Source: Climacium dendroides
Taxonomy: Eukaryota > Streptophyta > Bryopsida > Hypnales > Climaciaceae
Length of the DNA: 64,000 bases
Direction: 5' to 3'
Assembly (NCBI GenBank): GCA_950106755.1
Contig: OX467091.1
Span: forward strand, 20,291,538-20,355,537
The notes beneath the pieces were generated by a model that saw nothing but the letters and a program-made list of their open reading frames with translations, was not told the DNA's origin and searched no databases. The position numbers and the translations under genes were made by a program. This document shows positions 11,345 to 25,300 of this stretch, piece after piece. The stretch's first letter is position 1, and the number at the start of each line of letters is the position of its first letter.

Positions 11345-14300
11345 AAACTATTAATTCATGTCATTTGTGTAGTTGGTGATCAATTTCTCGATCGCGTAGT
11401 TGGTGTTGTATTTCATTGAGATTTGGTCACTCTTAACGCATAGACATCATTTGTAGTCAGCTGTATGTGTGGCGACTGGAAGAGTTTTTACCTATTATTT
11501 TTCAGTTTTTTACGTCACTTGTAACGTAACATGAATCAAACCCCCAGATTGAGTACAAGAAGTTAATTTCTCCACCCAGTGTGCAAGTTGTTCAATATTT
11601 TCAACTCCTACGTGCAATATCCTCGTTCTTGTTTGGTCTTGTGACGATTAATGACCGAAGTAACTTGGTTCTGGCTATTTAAATATATTGCACTTCCAGT
11701 CAGGTGCTTAACAATCGCGACCCACTTTAGCCAGCGTAGGCACACTCGAGATTCCCAGAATGACAGGAATTTTAACGTGAATGTGCACGGGCAGTGTCAC
11801 TGAAATCTAACCTTTTACATACTCAAAAGAATGTAACGAATCGCAAACTGAAGAATCGAGGTTTCATGGCTTCAGTCTAGTGCTACTGCAACTCGTGTTT
11901 TCTGCTTAGTTAATGGATGCCAATTGCACTCTTCGAAACAACTGGCTACTTACGTGCGAGTATCAATTTTAATAAACTTGTTGGATTCATTTCAAAGCAG
12001 AGTCTGTAAAAAAACTGCTTAGAAACATTCCACGACGTGACGGATTTTGAGATGCAGCTGATAACTGACGCAAATTACTCTAACCTCGGATCCTCATACC
12101 AAGTTCAACGGAGGATGTGTCAAGTATGATGTGTCAAGGATGATGCAAAGCTAAGAAAGTGAACCTGAAACGTCTTGCTAGAGAGTGAATATCATCCACT
12201 CCCAGGAACAGACAGTGACGATTGAACTGGCAGGAACGTTAAGTCGTGGACTGAAGGTGGAATCTGTGGCTTCTCTACCGGAGTTCTGTTGAAAAATTAC
12301 AGTTGAGTATCGTTGTTGAGCTTGCAGAGACAAGCCACCGCCCACACTGAGTAGCAGAAATAGAGAAGGTTGGTACTGTCGGAAAGCTATCGGTGAGGAG
12401 GGGTGGACGGGCTTTGATTCATAGCATTTGGACCCACAATGAGAAAGTTATTGAATTTCAAAGTTTTTATGGACTAGAAAATTATTCTTATTTTTGTTTT
12501 GATTGTGGCAACGGCAGAGGGCACACTAGTATTTTTTAAGACACCATAATTGCCAATGCATGATTTTGAAGGTAAGGTAACTACATTACAAACATTAAGG
12601 AAAACTTTTTGTGGGGTCTTGTTGGTAGTCAAAAAGGGATTCTAGATTCTCTTAGAATGCATTTTTTGGACACCGTATGAAGAAACTATAAATTCTCAAA
12701 ATACTAAAAATAGGATTTAGGATAACCAACTATAGACTCTCAAAAATAGAAGTTCATTTTGGGTAAGAATCTAGACTGCAATTTTAGAAAGTGATCAAAA
12801 TTAGGTGTAGTTGTCCTAATGTGAATGAGCTCTAATGGTTTGGAGTAGAAAAACATGGTGCTTGCTTTGCTGAATTGTGGTTGTTATTCATTGAAGAGTT
12901 TAACTCGTAAGGACCATGCATTCAAATACATTCAAATTTTTTTAACAACAGATGAATACAAATAAATACATCCTAAGCATGCGAAAATACTTTTTTTCAT
13001 TCATCAATTTTTTTGACAATTTTTTTTTCGCATTTTCCTTCTCTAACATGACTATCTCTTGTGCATTTCTAAAATCATATGTAATCATTGTTGACTACAT
13101 GATAGTCTTTTGTTTACTATAGCTACTAAATCATATTGATGTATAATTGCAACATGTCATGTCTGTAAGAATGTATGCAAAATGTGATTGGAATTTAGAA
13201 CTGAATCTACTATAAAACTCAATCATTGTCTTTACAAACCATGCACACAAATCCAAGAAATGTGACTCTAAGTCATTTAGAATATGATTTACTTTTTTGA
13301 GTCATAGTTCACAATACATCTTAGTCAAAATATGACTTGCTGTAGTCACATATTGCTCACAATCTTACAAAAATGTGACTCGGAGCTTTCAAAAACATGA
13401 CTACCTTCAATTATAACAAAATACATTCTATGTGTATTGTTACATTTGTTGAATTCATATTCTACACCAATAAAAAATACGATTGCACCAAGTTACATGC
13501 TACATCAATCAAAGTCATATTCTATGTCAATTGAAGAGATATTTCACATCAATAAAAAATAAAACTTGATAGAGTCATAAGGCATGTCAACTTTATTTCC
13601 TTTGCCTAGGTAGGTCAAATCATTAAAAGAAAGTTATGCACTCAAAGGCTAGTCAACACATACCCTACGTGTTGGAAATGCCACCTCAAGCTTAGTATAT
13701 CATATAAATACTGTATTTATGCACATGATTCATATTTGAGCAACTAGTCAATAATTACAAGACATAATCACTTGTGCCATCACATTCTACTACCCCCATT
13801 AAGTTATAATCTTGGATTTTTTTATTATTGTAATCATATATTGTAGTCATAAAATATTGAATCTATTGTATTGTCATCAAGGTAACTTCAAGGACCAAAT
13901 ATTCCAAAATTTGCCTCTACTTACACACAATGGTTCTTTCTCTTTGCCTCCAATGTTACCACCTATCCCACCTAAGCTTCTGTTGTGGCTATTCTAGAAT
14001 TAGACATATGATTAGGAAACAAACAAATTAAAGTTGCTTTGATGCCACCAACAACTTCCCTCTACTAACTGTAATTGTTTACTTAGATTTCCTTGAATGG
14101 AATTACTACATACCTACACCACAATAGGTTGTGCTAAATCCGATTCCATCCACTCAAATTGGTTGGTTGAAGTCTCATCATTGCCACTCAAAAATAACAC
14201 ATGAATACTGCAAATGTCCTTTACAGCAATGTGATCCACAGAAGCAATACAATAAAAAAGCAATCATAGTAAATAAATTGAAAAAAGCAACTATGGTGTG

Positions 14301-14747
14301 TAAACAAAAAGCAATTGTGTTTTGTGAATTGAGAAGCAATTGCAATGTTAACATCAAATGACAAGTGAGGATTTAAAGGGATGGATACACAAAAGCAAGC
14401 AACATGGAACCTTAAACCTCATTAGGCACCACAACTATACTTACAACAATTATTCAATTCTTGCCCAATTAGCCAAAAATGATGTCATCAATTTAGCAAT
14501 AAACCTAAACCCTCTTTTTCATGAGGTCTATGGTGATAAAAACTGTCAAAATTCAAAATGAACTTTTAAACAATACAACTAAAATTGCAATACTCATAAA
14601 TGCTTTGAAATGCCAACAAAGTAGATCCAAAATTTAGAGCACCTTCTTAAAAAAGCAACCAACTATACCGGCTACTCGAACCCAAAAAGAAGGTGATGAT
14701 AAACTCTAAGTGGTTTGCATTGTAAGTGATTCAAATATTGGAGAGGT
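11345..14747. other. Intergenic DNA, no gene seen
   Basis: The first few hundred bases may be the 3' UTR of the preceding gene. The rest is AT-rich with no motif, RNA gene or bounded repeat that I could recognise. Confidence 0.45.
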
Positions 14748-15019
14748 AAGGTAGAAGGTTCATAAATTGCCCATTTAAGAACTAAAATTGAATTTTGGGG
14801 AGGTGAAACTTCTTGAAATATCTTTTTAATAAACTTTCCTCAAAAGACAAGTGGAATTGGCATCTAATCCAATTTGTTTCATATTTTTTGAGCCCACCTC
14901 CTTAAATGTACATTGTTTGTACATTGCTCAAGGCTATGAAAAAGTAACATGTACAAATAGTGCACATTTGAGGAGGTGGGCAATTTTAGAGCATGTGCTC
15001 TTTTAGAATCACCTACCTT
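14748..15019. mobile_element. MITE-like element, copy B
   Basis: Begins AAGGTAGAAGGTTCATAAATTG and ends ATCACCTACCTT, matching copy A at 3154-3464 along its length. Internally CCCACCTCCTTAAATGTACA faces GTGCACATTTGAGGAGGTGGG, giving an extra hairpin. A remnant with only the left half lies near 46980-47075. Confidence 0.6.
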
Positions 15020-17257
15020 ACATACATAATGACAACACCTAGGAAATGAGACACTATGGTAAAAGCAAGTGGGTTGACATGCTTGACAAGTCAAGTGGAC
15101 ATTAGGCATGAGGTGTTCATTTTAGATATGTCCTAAATGGCTACGGTGGAGCCATCCATAATCGTTAATTTAAGCCATAGCGGACATGATGTGCAATAAT
15201 ATATGACAAAGCAAATATTTACAAAAGTACAAAGATAGAAATGGTGAGGATAGCAAAAATTGAAATTTACAACTTGAGCTAAAATTACTATAAATTATGA
15301 AAGCCTAAAGTTAGGCTCAACCCATGTCCAATGTCTAAAGTCTTACAAAATTGATCACTAGGAAAGTACTTGTATGTAACTCTAGCACATAAAAGGAGGC
15401 ACAAATTTCATGGCAGTGTCAGGACCGCATTTGTTACAGAATCTAGTTTCTTTGAATTCAAAATTAATACAAATGAATCCCACCCTCTCTTGAATTTGAG
15501 ACACCCTTTTGATTATTTATAAGGTAGTAGTTGGTAATAGATGGTTCCACCTTAGATGTGATTTTCCTGGATGAGAATGATAAAAAAGATGGCCTCATCT
15601 AAGAATGAATGATTTAGTTTCTGGAGAATCATTAAATTTTTTTTCTTGGACTTGTGCCTAATCCATTTTAAGGGGTGATAAAAAAAACAATTAGCCTTGC
15701 AAAGAGTAGGACTCTAAATCCATTGCACCAAGTGGGACTAATAGGGTAAAAATGCAGGTTCTCTGGGATAAAAGTAAAATTTTGTCTCCTATTTTGTGTT
15801 GTGTTTAAGATATGTTCATAATCTCCCACAACTAATTTGTAGTCTCTAATTGCAAATATGAATTCAAAATTTGCAAATTTTTTCATGTGTAAAAACAAAA
15901 ACGGTGTGGCTAAGAGGCTTTGTTCACTCCAACCAACCCCTAATTGTGTTGTGCAGTGTGAATGTGAGTGTAGATAAGATTTGAAAATATAGATTCAAAA
16001 ACCACAGAGTTGATGCCATAGCATGTATCCAAAGGATAGAGCCAATAATTCATGTGTTTCTTCCAAGGGTAAGTGATCCCATAACTAGTTTATGGAATTA
16101 GTACAATATGCTACCTTAAAGACAAACAAGCATCACCTTTGGCTACCTCAAGAGTGAGTAGTATTTTAAAAAATAGAAAAGAAGGGGTTTTGCAAGTTGT
16201 AAAGGATTAGACTTTAACACAAATCAGACTAAATAAATGCTAATTCCAATGTGGAGGAAGTTGCAAATTGGCTATCAAATTCTATTATTTGTTGTAATCT
16301 TGGCTAAAATCTAATTTTTTCAAGAATTTTTTCCAAAGTACATTTAGCTACTAAAACTTTTAAGTAGAAATGGAGCAAATTTTAGCCAATTTAGTGAACA
16401 TTGTCGAGGGTAAAATTCATGTGTTTTCACCTTGTTGACCCTATTTTTGTGGACCTAGTTTAGCATCTTGCCTAGAAAGATGATGTGTGCAAACCACCAT
16501 ATTGGTTCACTTTTAATATAATAGAAAATAATTAAAATATATATATGAGTTTTAGATTCAAAAGTGTTAGTATCCTAAATTAAACTATAACCATTAGTTA
16601 AAAGACTTTTTGTACATAGGACAAGAAACTAGATCAAAATTTCAACCCAAAAATATTTAAAAAGATAAAAAAATACAAAAAGGAATTGAAATCAAGGATT
16701 AGAAGTTGAAAATGGATCTAAATATAAATCAAAAACCAACAAAAAAGAAGAAATATGAAAAACACAAAAAAAATTATCAAACTTAAAACTACTATGAGAA
16801 AACTAGTATAGTGGTAGAAACTCTAATTTAGGCAATTAGTAATGATTTAATGAAATTTCAGTAAATTAACTTGGATGAAAGTGATTAGGAGGGTTAGTTA
16901 GTTAGTTTGGGGAAAAGGTTGAATTAGGGTTAGGAGCTCTCTCTCTCCACTCTCTCTTGTGTGTTTTTTGGGATGTGCATGTTTTTGAGGTGTGGGTGTG
17001 AAACTGTGAAGAAGAAAGTTAAAAATGGAAGAGTATTAGGGTGGGGATTGAGGGTAGAGTAATTAGTCGAGTAAGTTTTCACCTTGGGAGGTAAAATGGG
17101 TGAAAGGAGGAGTGGTGTAAGGTTAGATGGGAAATTGGAAGAGAAAACATGAAGGAGAGTTAAGGTTTCGGAGCCTTCCACCAAACTGCCATCTTTGAAG
17201 AGCTACGAAGGCCGGAAAGTAGCTTTGATGGAGCCAAAAATTAGATGGGAGGGGCGC
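15020..17257. other. AT-rich intergenic DNA, no gene seen
   Basis: Stops are frequent in all frames. A short CT-rich microsatellite occurs around 16938-16960. Nothing else was recognised. Confidence 0.45.
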
Positions 17258-17712
17258 ATTCAAGTTAGCTTTCCATGAAGACAATTTTCATACAATTTGA
17301 AGCAAATTTGAAGAAATGGCGACCGTTTTTGTGAGGAGAGGTCTACTGCCGCGGACAATGGATAGCACCGACTTTGGCGAGACACTTTGGACGATTGAAG
17401 AACGGTATGGAGCTGAATTTTGGGGAGGACAAGGAGAATCAAGTTAGCTTTTCAAAAAGTCAAAACTCAAGCCAATTGGAGATGGTGTGAAGAAATGGTG
17501 ACTGTTTTTGTGAGAAGAGGTCTACTGCCGCGACGAATGGATAGCACCGACTTTGGCGAGCCACTTCGGACGATTGAAGAATGGGATGGAGCTGAATTTT
17601 GGGGAGGACAAGGATGATCAAGTTAGCTTTCCAAAAAGTCAAAACTCAAGCCAATTGGAGATAGTGTAAAGAAATGGTGACTATTTTTGTAAAGGCTGGT
17701 CTACTGCCTCTA
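17258..17712. repeat. Tandem repeat, about 180-bp unit, 2.5 copies
   Basis: The segment TCAAGTTAGCTTTCCA recurs near 17261, 17442 and 17618, each time followed by AAGAAATGG(C/T)GAC and GGTCTACTGCC. The first two units also share GGATAGCACCGACTTTGGCG and GCTGAATTTTGGGGAGGAC; the third is cut short. Short opposite-strand frames in it are by-products of the repeat. Confidence 0.8.
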
Positions 17713-18865
17713 GAAGGGGGAACAATTGGAGGTTTGGATGGGTTTTTTCCTTCTCAATTGTGGTTAAACAATTGCAATTTTAATTGCACATTGCTATAAA
17801 ACTTGTGATGAACCAATTGTATGTGGAGTGAATGGGTGTATGTGATGCTATGGGAGATTGAATGCTGAAATTTTCACTTGAACCTTACTTAGAGTCACAT
17901 TGAGTGTCCTAATGGTAATTTTTAGGGCAAAATCACATACTAAAGTTAATCTACTAAATTGAGGATGAATTGCCATTGCTTGGAAGGCTAGGTAGTTAGG
18001 GGTCCATACACTCCTCACGGCCCAATCTTGTGGATGGATTTTGCTTCACAGTGAAATCCACTCACAATGTGGACTAAATATTGGTCCAATGGCTAATAGA
18101 GAATCCTCCATTTAAGACAATATGTAGGGACTAATGAAGCCTGATTGAGATGAAAGAATATAAGAATTATTCTTGTTTTGTGGAAGGATTGAAGAAGCGG
18201 TATTGTGTAGAGAAATGTTTGCTTCGGGAAATCACGGGGATCTTGGCTACAACTAAAAATGACTCATAAACAAAAGTAGACATTGTTGTGTAAATCTTCA
18301 GTATCGAACGTTGAATCTTTTACACCATTGTGAAACTGCTCCTCATTGACCTACCGTATTTTGGCTCATGGATTAAAGTAGGGATAAGAAACCACAAGAT
18401 ACGGGATAGGCAGAACCGACGACATACCATGAGATATTGTGGGAATCCGGAATCCAGAGATTGATCAAGGTTAAGGGAGCTAGGTGAGAAAAATAGAGAA
18501 AAATCGAAAAAATTATAGTTAGAACGTGATTTTTGTGTGAGGAAACCCAAACTAAAAAATAGGCGTTCCGGCAAAATCCGTAACCGGAACTTATCCAAAT
18601 CCGGAATTACCCGGAACGCAAGAACTTATCGTATAGATCCCGGAGCTACGGGAATAGGATACCATTAGTATAACGGACCTGTAGCTATTATCCTGATTAC
18701 TATAGGGAGACGGTTTAGTATTTAAGTTGTTTGCCCAGGGTTTTCATTTCCACCTTCCTGTTTTGTTTTTCTGAGACTGTCCATGTGAGTAGTTGAGAGA
18801 AAGAGTGGTGAGTTAGCGACTGAATTAGAATTACTTTTCTCTCCTCTTGTTTCTACTTAGGCCTT
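17713..18865. other. Non-coding region before the gag-like ORF
   Basis: From about 18400 the sequence becomes rich in CCGGAA/TTCCGG, a bias shared with 31399-33800 on the other side of the retrotransposon, so it probably belongs to the same older element as the broken ORF. No terminal repeat could be found. Confidence 0.4.
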
Positions 18866-19553
18866 ATGGCATCAGGAGCGGTATGGAAGGTAGTTGTATC
18901 TGCCCGGATTATCTCTCCGGCTATTCCAGACAATCCGGAACCACACAAGCAGTTAGAAGAGGATTTGACCAAGTTAGGGTGTGTTGGTTTGTTACACCGA
19001 CCATGGAACCTCAAGAGTGAGGATATGATCCAGGAACTACTCCATGGAGTTCCGAATCAGTATGAGCTCACTCTGAGAGGACGGCCAGTTACGTGGACGG
19101 AGGACATCGGGGCGGATGTGTATCAGTTCCGGAAGAGTGGAAACGAGTTAGCGTCGAGGATGGACTGTTTTGTAGCTGGGAAGTTCACAGGGTTTGAAAA
19201 TCCTAAGGACGGATTCGTTATTAGTGAATGCAAGGACGAGAGACATAGGAGAGTTCTAGAGTTCCTCATCTTCATTCTGTACCCGGAAAAACCTACATGG
19301 GTCATCGTTACGGTGGTCAATACCATTTTCGGGGCTATGGAGAACCTGGCCGTTCATTGGGGTAGAGTCATAGCCGGGTTAGTTTCTAAACTAGCAGAGC
19401 ATGTAACCCGCGCGAAGGCAAGTCCAGTTAGCACCTACCTATTCCATTTATACCACCAGCAGGAACTTTTAAGCGCTGCAGAAATAATCCAGTACGACAC
19501 CGGAAAGGCTATTTTGTCATACGGACTTTCTAGGGAAGAAGCGGAAGATCCGG

Positions 19554-22306
19554 TGTCGGGTAATAAGAGTTTGCTTAGGGGAAACACAGGGTTTTTTGCT
19601 GCAACTAGAAGTGATTAGGTTTGAGAGCAAGTGAAAACAAAGTCAGGTCTTTGATTTATAACACCAAACTAAGAGAATACAATAGATGATAATACTTCAA
19701 GTGGAGGGAACTAAAGCTGTCCGTAAATAAATGGATGAACCATCAAGGTAAAAGAATAATCTTGAATACGCAAGAGTATGTATACAAGTATAGGTAGAAA
19801 TACTTGTATTCAAATACAAACGTCTTTATACCAAATATACAATATGTATAAAAGTCGTGTACGTATAGTCGTACAATACAAGTATAAAATACGCATAAAA
19901 TTCGTGTACGTATATACGTATAAATATGTGTATATGAATATGTAGAATACGTATATAATAGACCGTATATACACCGTATAAATATTAATACAAGTGTTTG
20001 TGTGGTTCTAAATGAAGTAGGAATCAAAACCGCAAGCCTTGAAACTCTTGAAGAAAGCAGCAACACTAAAATGGATGCTCCAAACACATCATAATCTCAA
20101 ATGAAGTGTGTTATAAGTTTTTGAAAAGCTAACAACACCATCTACTCTTCCTCCAAATTTCAACAGAATCGAACTTACAAGTCATAAGTTATAGTCTTTC
20201 AAAGTTGGTGCTCCAAAATCCCTTGGCAACCGAACATGCATACACCTTGTAAGACATAAAATGCTCAAAAACGCTCCAAATTGCTTGATATTTGAGTCTT
20301 TGAAAAGCTTAAAGTATCATAAAGATCTCCTCCAAAACTGAACTCAAAATTCCAAATACTCCTCCTTCTATAGCACCCCAAACTTAAGCACTTCAAATTT
20401 GCTTGGCAACTGAATGTACATGTGCTAGTTTCGGCCACAAAATGTTCAATAATACTCTAAAACTCTTGAAACTTGAAAGGTTGGAATCCTAACTTGCCTT
20501 AAAACTCTACACCAAATGTTCAATTCCAAATTCCACCCTACCTAAGTTCTATGACACTCCAAATTCAAAACTAAAGTTTGTAGAAACGGTCTCTAACTTC
20601 ATCTCCTTCTTCCTATCACTCCTTCACATTTCTGTCTATAACTTTTGTTTCACAAACTCAATTTACAAGTGTGATAGCTTTTTGAAAAGCTAACAATAAG
20701 ACCTACACTTCCTCTAAATTTCACTTGAATACAAGAAATATTGAGTCTGCAGGAGAGGCTCGAAGTCTCCACTTCTCTAATCGGATAGCAGCAGACCTTC
20801 CCTCACTCTTTTACTCATAACTTTCTCATAACAACTCCAAATCAAGTGAAACTAGTGCCAAAAGAAGCGCAAGAACAAGGTGTGCAACTCTGCCAAATCT
20901 CAAATCAAAATTCGTCTCCTACACAAAGCCTTAGTCGCTCGAAAATCACAGTATGCAAAAACTTTTTTCTTTTTCCATAACAACACACAAAAAAAAGAAG
21001 AGATGGAGGAGGAAGCTCCCTCCTTCCTTATCTCCTCTCCTAAGGACCACATCAGCCCATGACTTGACCCATAAGGCATCTAGAAGCCCATTGGTTGAGG
21101 TACTACTCCCTCTTATCTCCACTACATCTTCTATTCATTTACTAAAATCTTAGAAATTCAACTAGAAGGGAAAAACCAAGTAGGAAAAAAAACCCTTCTC
21201 ACAACTTATTGTAGGAACTTTAGAACAAGTTAAGGTTCCTCTAAACTCAACATAAAAAAAACACTGGATTACAAATCAACCGCTCTTAAAGGTATTTTAA
21301 GAGGAAATAAATGACTAAACATGTAAAAACTCAAGGATTTGAAGAACTACTTCGGAAATGAAACTAGCCCTCCGTTGACTACTCAAATGACTGAGTTGCC
21401 CTTGAAGCCAAAGGCGATGCCCAACTTCACTTGAAATGCGACTAACCATCTGCCTTTCAGCGTTATTCTCAAAACGTCCTTCAAATATCATTTGATGATC
21501 TCCAGAAAGCGTAGATTCAGCCTCCAAAACAATAACCAAGGCCCTGGTATCAAGTTGAATACTTGCAGCTGCAAATTGAAAATTACTTGGGTCTGGATCT
21601 GTTCGCGGTTGAACACAACGCTCAGAAGGCTCAACTTCATCGCGTACACGACGTCTTGAAGTAGAAGGCAAATCAGGATCAAACAGCGGTTGAGATAATG
21701 GTAGCTCCCAATCCTCAAGATTCTGCGAATCCATCACTACAAATAACTGAATCCAAAATCAAAGCCTAAACAGGTTCTTCTAAACCAAGGAATGTAACCC
21801 ATTCCCTTTATACAAAACTAATAGCTTCATTGAGAAGCTAATTCCAACTAACCAATCCCAAGTCAAATATTTATAGGTATATGTTTTTGTCTCAAAAGAA
21901 AACCTATGTAGAAATGGATCAAGGTACACTGCTTCGTTCATCTGATACCACACGATGCAACCATCAACGGTATAAAACCGTTGTGGGGCTAACAATCAAC
22001 GCCAAGTTGCGGACTTGGCTGGTTGTTGAAGTCCCCGTTAGTTGTCGACTGGTTCCGGGTTCGAATACCATCGGGCCCGTTGAATCAATCTGAGCAGCGG
22101 CAACTTGGCACCGCTAGTGAAGGCAGGAAATAACCAGCCAGCCAGCCTCCTACTTCCCCTGAGCTAAGCGACAAGATGTAGTACAAAACCCAAACCGTGG
22201 ATTTCTCCACGACCCCACCTTTTCTAACTCAATCCTTATATTCCATTGACGTTCTAAAGAGTTCTTTTCGTAGTTTTTAAACACCACACCTATTTACAAC
22301 ACGACA
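19554..22306 (-). repeat. 3' LTR (element is on the minus strand)
   Basis: 2753 bp. In element orientation it starts TGTCGTGTTGTAAATAGG and ends TATTACCCGACA. It holds a TATAAATA box (21868-21875), a 140-aa ORF just after it, and near its end an AT-rich stretch full of TACGTA-like words (19750-20010). The long LTR with an internal ORF is unusual. Confidence 0.93.
21315..21734 (-). CDS. 140-codon ORF inside the 3' LTR
   Basis: Encodes an acidic, Ser-rich protein of about 139 aa (MDSQNLEDWELPLSQPLFDP...). It begins roughly 135 bp after a TATAAATA box on the same strand as gag-pol. It is identical in both LTRs, but the LTRs are so young that this says nothing about selection. No family recognised; it may be a real leader-encoded protein or chance. 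Confidence 0.35.
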   Translation of the reverse strand: MDSQNLEDWELPLSQPLFDPDLPSTSRRRVRDEVEPSERCVQPRTDPDPSNFQFAAASIQLDTRALVIVLEAESTLSGDHQMIFEGRFENNAERQMVSRISSEVGHRLWLQGQLSHLSSQRRASFISEVVLQILEFLHV

Positions 22307-22320
22307 TTCACCCCTTCTAA
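22307..22320 (-). promoter_or_regulatory. Polypurine tract
   Basis: On the minus strand TTAGAAGGGGTGAA lies directly against the TG of the 3' LTR, the expected place for the plus-strand primer of reverse transcription. Confidence 0.8.
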
Positions 22321-22349
22321 ACCTGCACATCCTCTGGTATGTGCCAAGG

Positions 22350-25300
22350 TTATCTATGATCATCCCCAAGATAAACATCATCATCATCTCCAATATCTTC
22401 TTGTGCCATTTGTGGATTGAAAATCAAATGCAAGTCATTTGAATCAAATCTCCCATCTCTCCTTCGAAATGCTTTGATTCGTTTACCTGCTACTGGAATT
22501 CTCAACATAGTACCATCTAACTCACGGAGTGTATAAGTGGCGTTTCCATTCTTCTTCATAACAACATAAGGCCCAAACCATCTTCGTGAAAACTTCTTCA
22601 CCGTACTATGTTGATTCTCCAATGTACTATCGAACATCAATACCCAATCTCCTTCTTCAATCTCCTTTATTCTTAAACGATGAGTTTTATCAAATCTTTC
22701 CTTATTCCCAAGCCTAGCAACTTTGAGTCTCTCAAGTGCAATCTCCATATCCTCTGGCAATCTTCCAAGCTGTTGAATACGGATCTCCAATAACCTCTCT
22801 CTTGTAATATTATCCTCCCAAGATAGAAACACCCAAGTTGGAATAGACTCTTCTCCAGGCATCATAGGCTTGTGTCCATGCATAAGTTCAATGGGCATAT
22901 AACCTGTAACTGTACTATGAGTGGTTCTATCAGCCCACAAAGAAAACGGAAGTAGTTTAGGCCATATATTGGCCTTCCCTTTACAAGCCTTAACCAATGC
23001 ATGAATAATAGGAGGATGACCCCTTTCACTCTTGCCATTGGCCTCGGGATTGTAAGCAGTTGTTAATCTCAACTTCACTCCATATCTCTCAAAGAAATTT
23101 CGCGCTTCAACAACATCCAATTCTCCTCTATCAGCTCTCATCTGACCAATACTCCTATATCGACTGAAAATATCTTCAAGTATAAACCGGCAAACTGCTT
23201 CAGTGGTTTTGGTTCTCAACGCTCTTCCCTCAACAAAATTTGAAAGCTCTTCTCTTGCCAAAACAAGATATCTCATACCCCAAACTCCAGGTGGCATTAT
23301 AACCAAATCAATCACCCACTGAAAATGGATAGAAGGAGGATAAGTAGGATGTAACTCATCTCTATATCGAATCTTTGATTGAAGTTGACATGTAACACAT
23401 GAAGCAACAAACTCCTCCACATCTTTATATAAACCCTTCCACCAATACCGCTCTTTGATCTTAGTATAAGTGGCCCAAATTCCTCTATGACCAGCCCAAA
23501 GAGCATCATGAAACTCTCGAAGCACTTGGTTTTTAGTTTCAAAATCATCAATCACTCTTAATGGCAACCCATCAGTTCTCTTTGCCTTCTTCCATAAAAA
23601 ACCATCTTGCAAAAGATACCCATAAGATTGATGTCGGATGTCTTTGAAAGCTTTGTCCGTCCATCCTTCTTGCCTCTCCAAAGTACTTATATAGAATCCA
23701 ATATCCCTTAATCTTCCGTTGTAAAGCTCTTCTCTGAATGGCAATGCTTCATTAACCCCACTCTGTATGTCTGTAGCCAATACATAACCTTCATCTTCAA
23801 TATCTTCATCTTTTTCATAACTCATTATTTCTTCTTCATCAAAGTATTTGGCTCTTGACAACATATCCGCCACAGGGTTCATCTTGCCCGTAATGTGCTT
23901 TAAAATTGGATTCAATGACTTGATGTACGCTATCCATCGAAGCATTGCAATATCTGGTGAATTGCAATTAGAAATCATACCCAAAAGAGGTAAACAGTCC
24001 GTCTCCAATACAACATCAGCACCAATGATATAATTTCTTTCTGCTTTCAAAGCTGTAAGCACACCCCAAAGCTCCCTCTTAACTTGTGGATAAGCTCTTT
24101 GACGCTCAGTAAGTATCCTTGCTCCAAACCGGATAGCAAATCGATTTCCTTCTGCATCATTTTGGCCAACAGCCCACCCTATGGCTATTGGACTTGTGTC
24201 AACTGTTACAATCACCGGTCTTCCACTTTCATATTCAACCTGCTTCAAAATTGGCGGCGACTGCAAGATGTTCTTCAATTCTTTCATTGCCAAATCTTGC
24301 TCATGTTTCCAAACAAACTTGTTCTTTTTTCTCAATAGCTTATAAAGGGCTTCTGATATATGAGCAAAATGTGGTATCCAAATCTGATAAAAGACACATG
24401 CTCCTAGAAACCTCCTTACTTCAGTAGTATTGCTACAAGCCTTCATCTTGCCAATAGCATCTACTTTTTCAGGGTTAGGTTTCCTCCCATACCATCCACA
24501 TTGGTGTCCAACAACCAAAATCTCATTGGTTCCAAATCTAGATTTTTCAATAGAAAGAGTTAGATTCACCTCTTCTAATCTGCTCAAGATGTTGTCTACA
24601 TCTCTAATGTGCTCACTCACAAATGTTCTACATCCATCATTTTGAATACTACAATCTCTGTTTGCCTCTTCACATCCTTTAATAGGAATGTCATCTATAA
24701 ACGGTATAGTTTTGTGTGGTACAAACTCCTTCAAAATTTGATTCATAGCATTCTGCATATGTGCTACCGAATTGGTAGCACCTTGAGGCAATGTACACAT
24801 TCTAACCAACCCAAGTGGAGTTTTCATAGTTGTCAAATCCCTACTCTCAAATGCAAGTTGGAATTGATCATAACCCGAATACAAATCTCCAATAGAGTAA
24901 ATAGCATGCCCCGCAAACGCTTCTGCTACTTCATCAACAATAGGCCCCGATCCTTTGTTTCGTATGGTTACCTTGTTAGCTGGCTGCATATCTTGAATAA
25001 ATCGCAATGCTCCAGACTTTTTAGGCACAGTAAACCATCGATTAGAATATGGAGCCATCGAAGGCTCTAGTATCCCCATGCGCACCTTCTCTTTCAATAA
25101 TTCAATCAACTTGGGGAGCAAAGCTCGTGGAACCGGTATAGGTTTCAAATCCCATGGCACATGCGGAACTGTGAATATAACCATTGGTGCAACCACACTT
25201 GGATGCACACATCCGATTTCATCTGATGAAGAAGCAAATGCCTTTCCATGAGTAGAAAGCATGTCTCGAAATTTCTTTCTCTCCAACTCCAATAAAAATC

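Noticed and set aside
22010..22085. tRNA-like A and B boxes (GGTTCGAATACC after TTGGCTGGTTG) in the LTR
   Set aside because: The B-box stem does not pair (CCGGG against ACCAT) and no acceptor stem forms. Recorded as coincidence or a very old tRNA-derived fragment.
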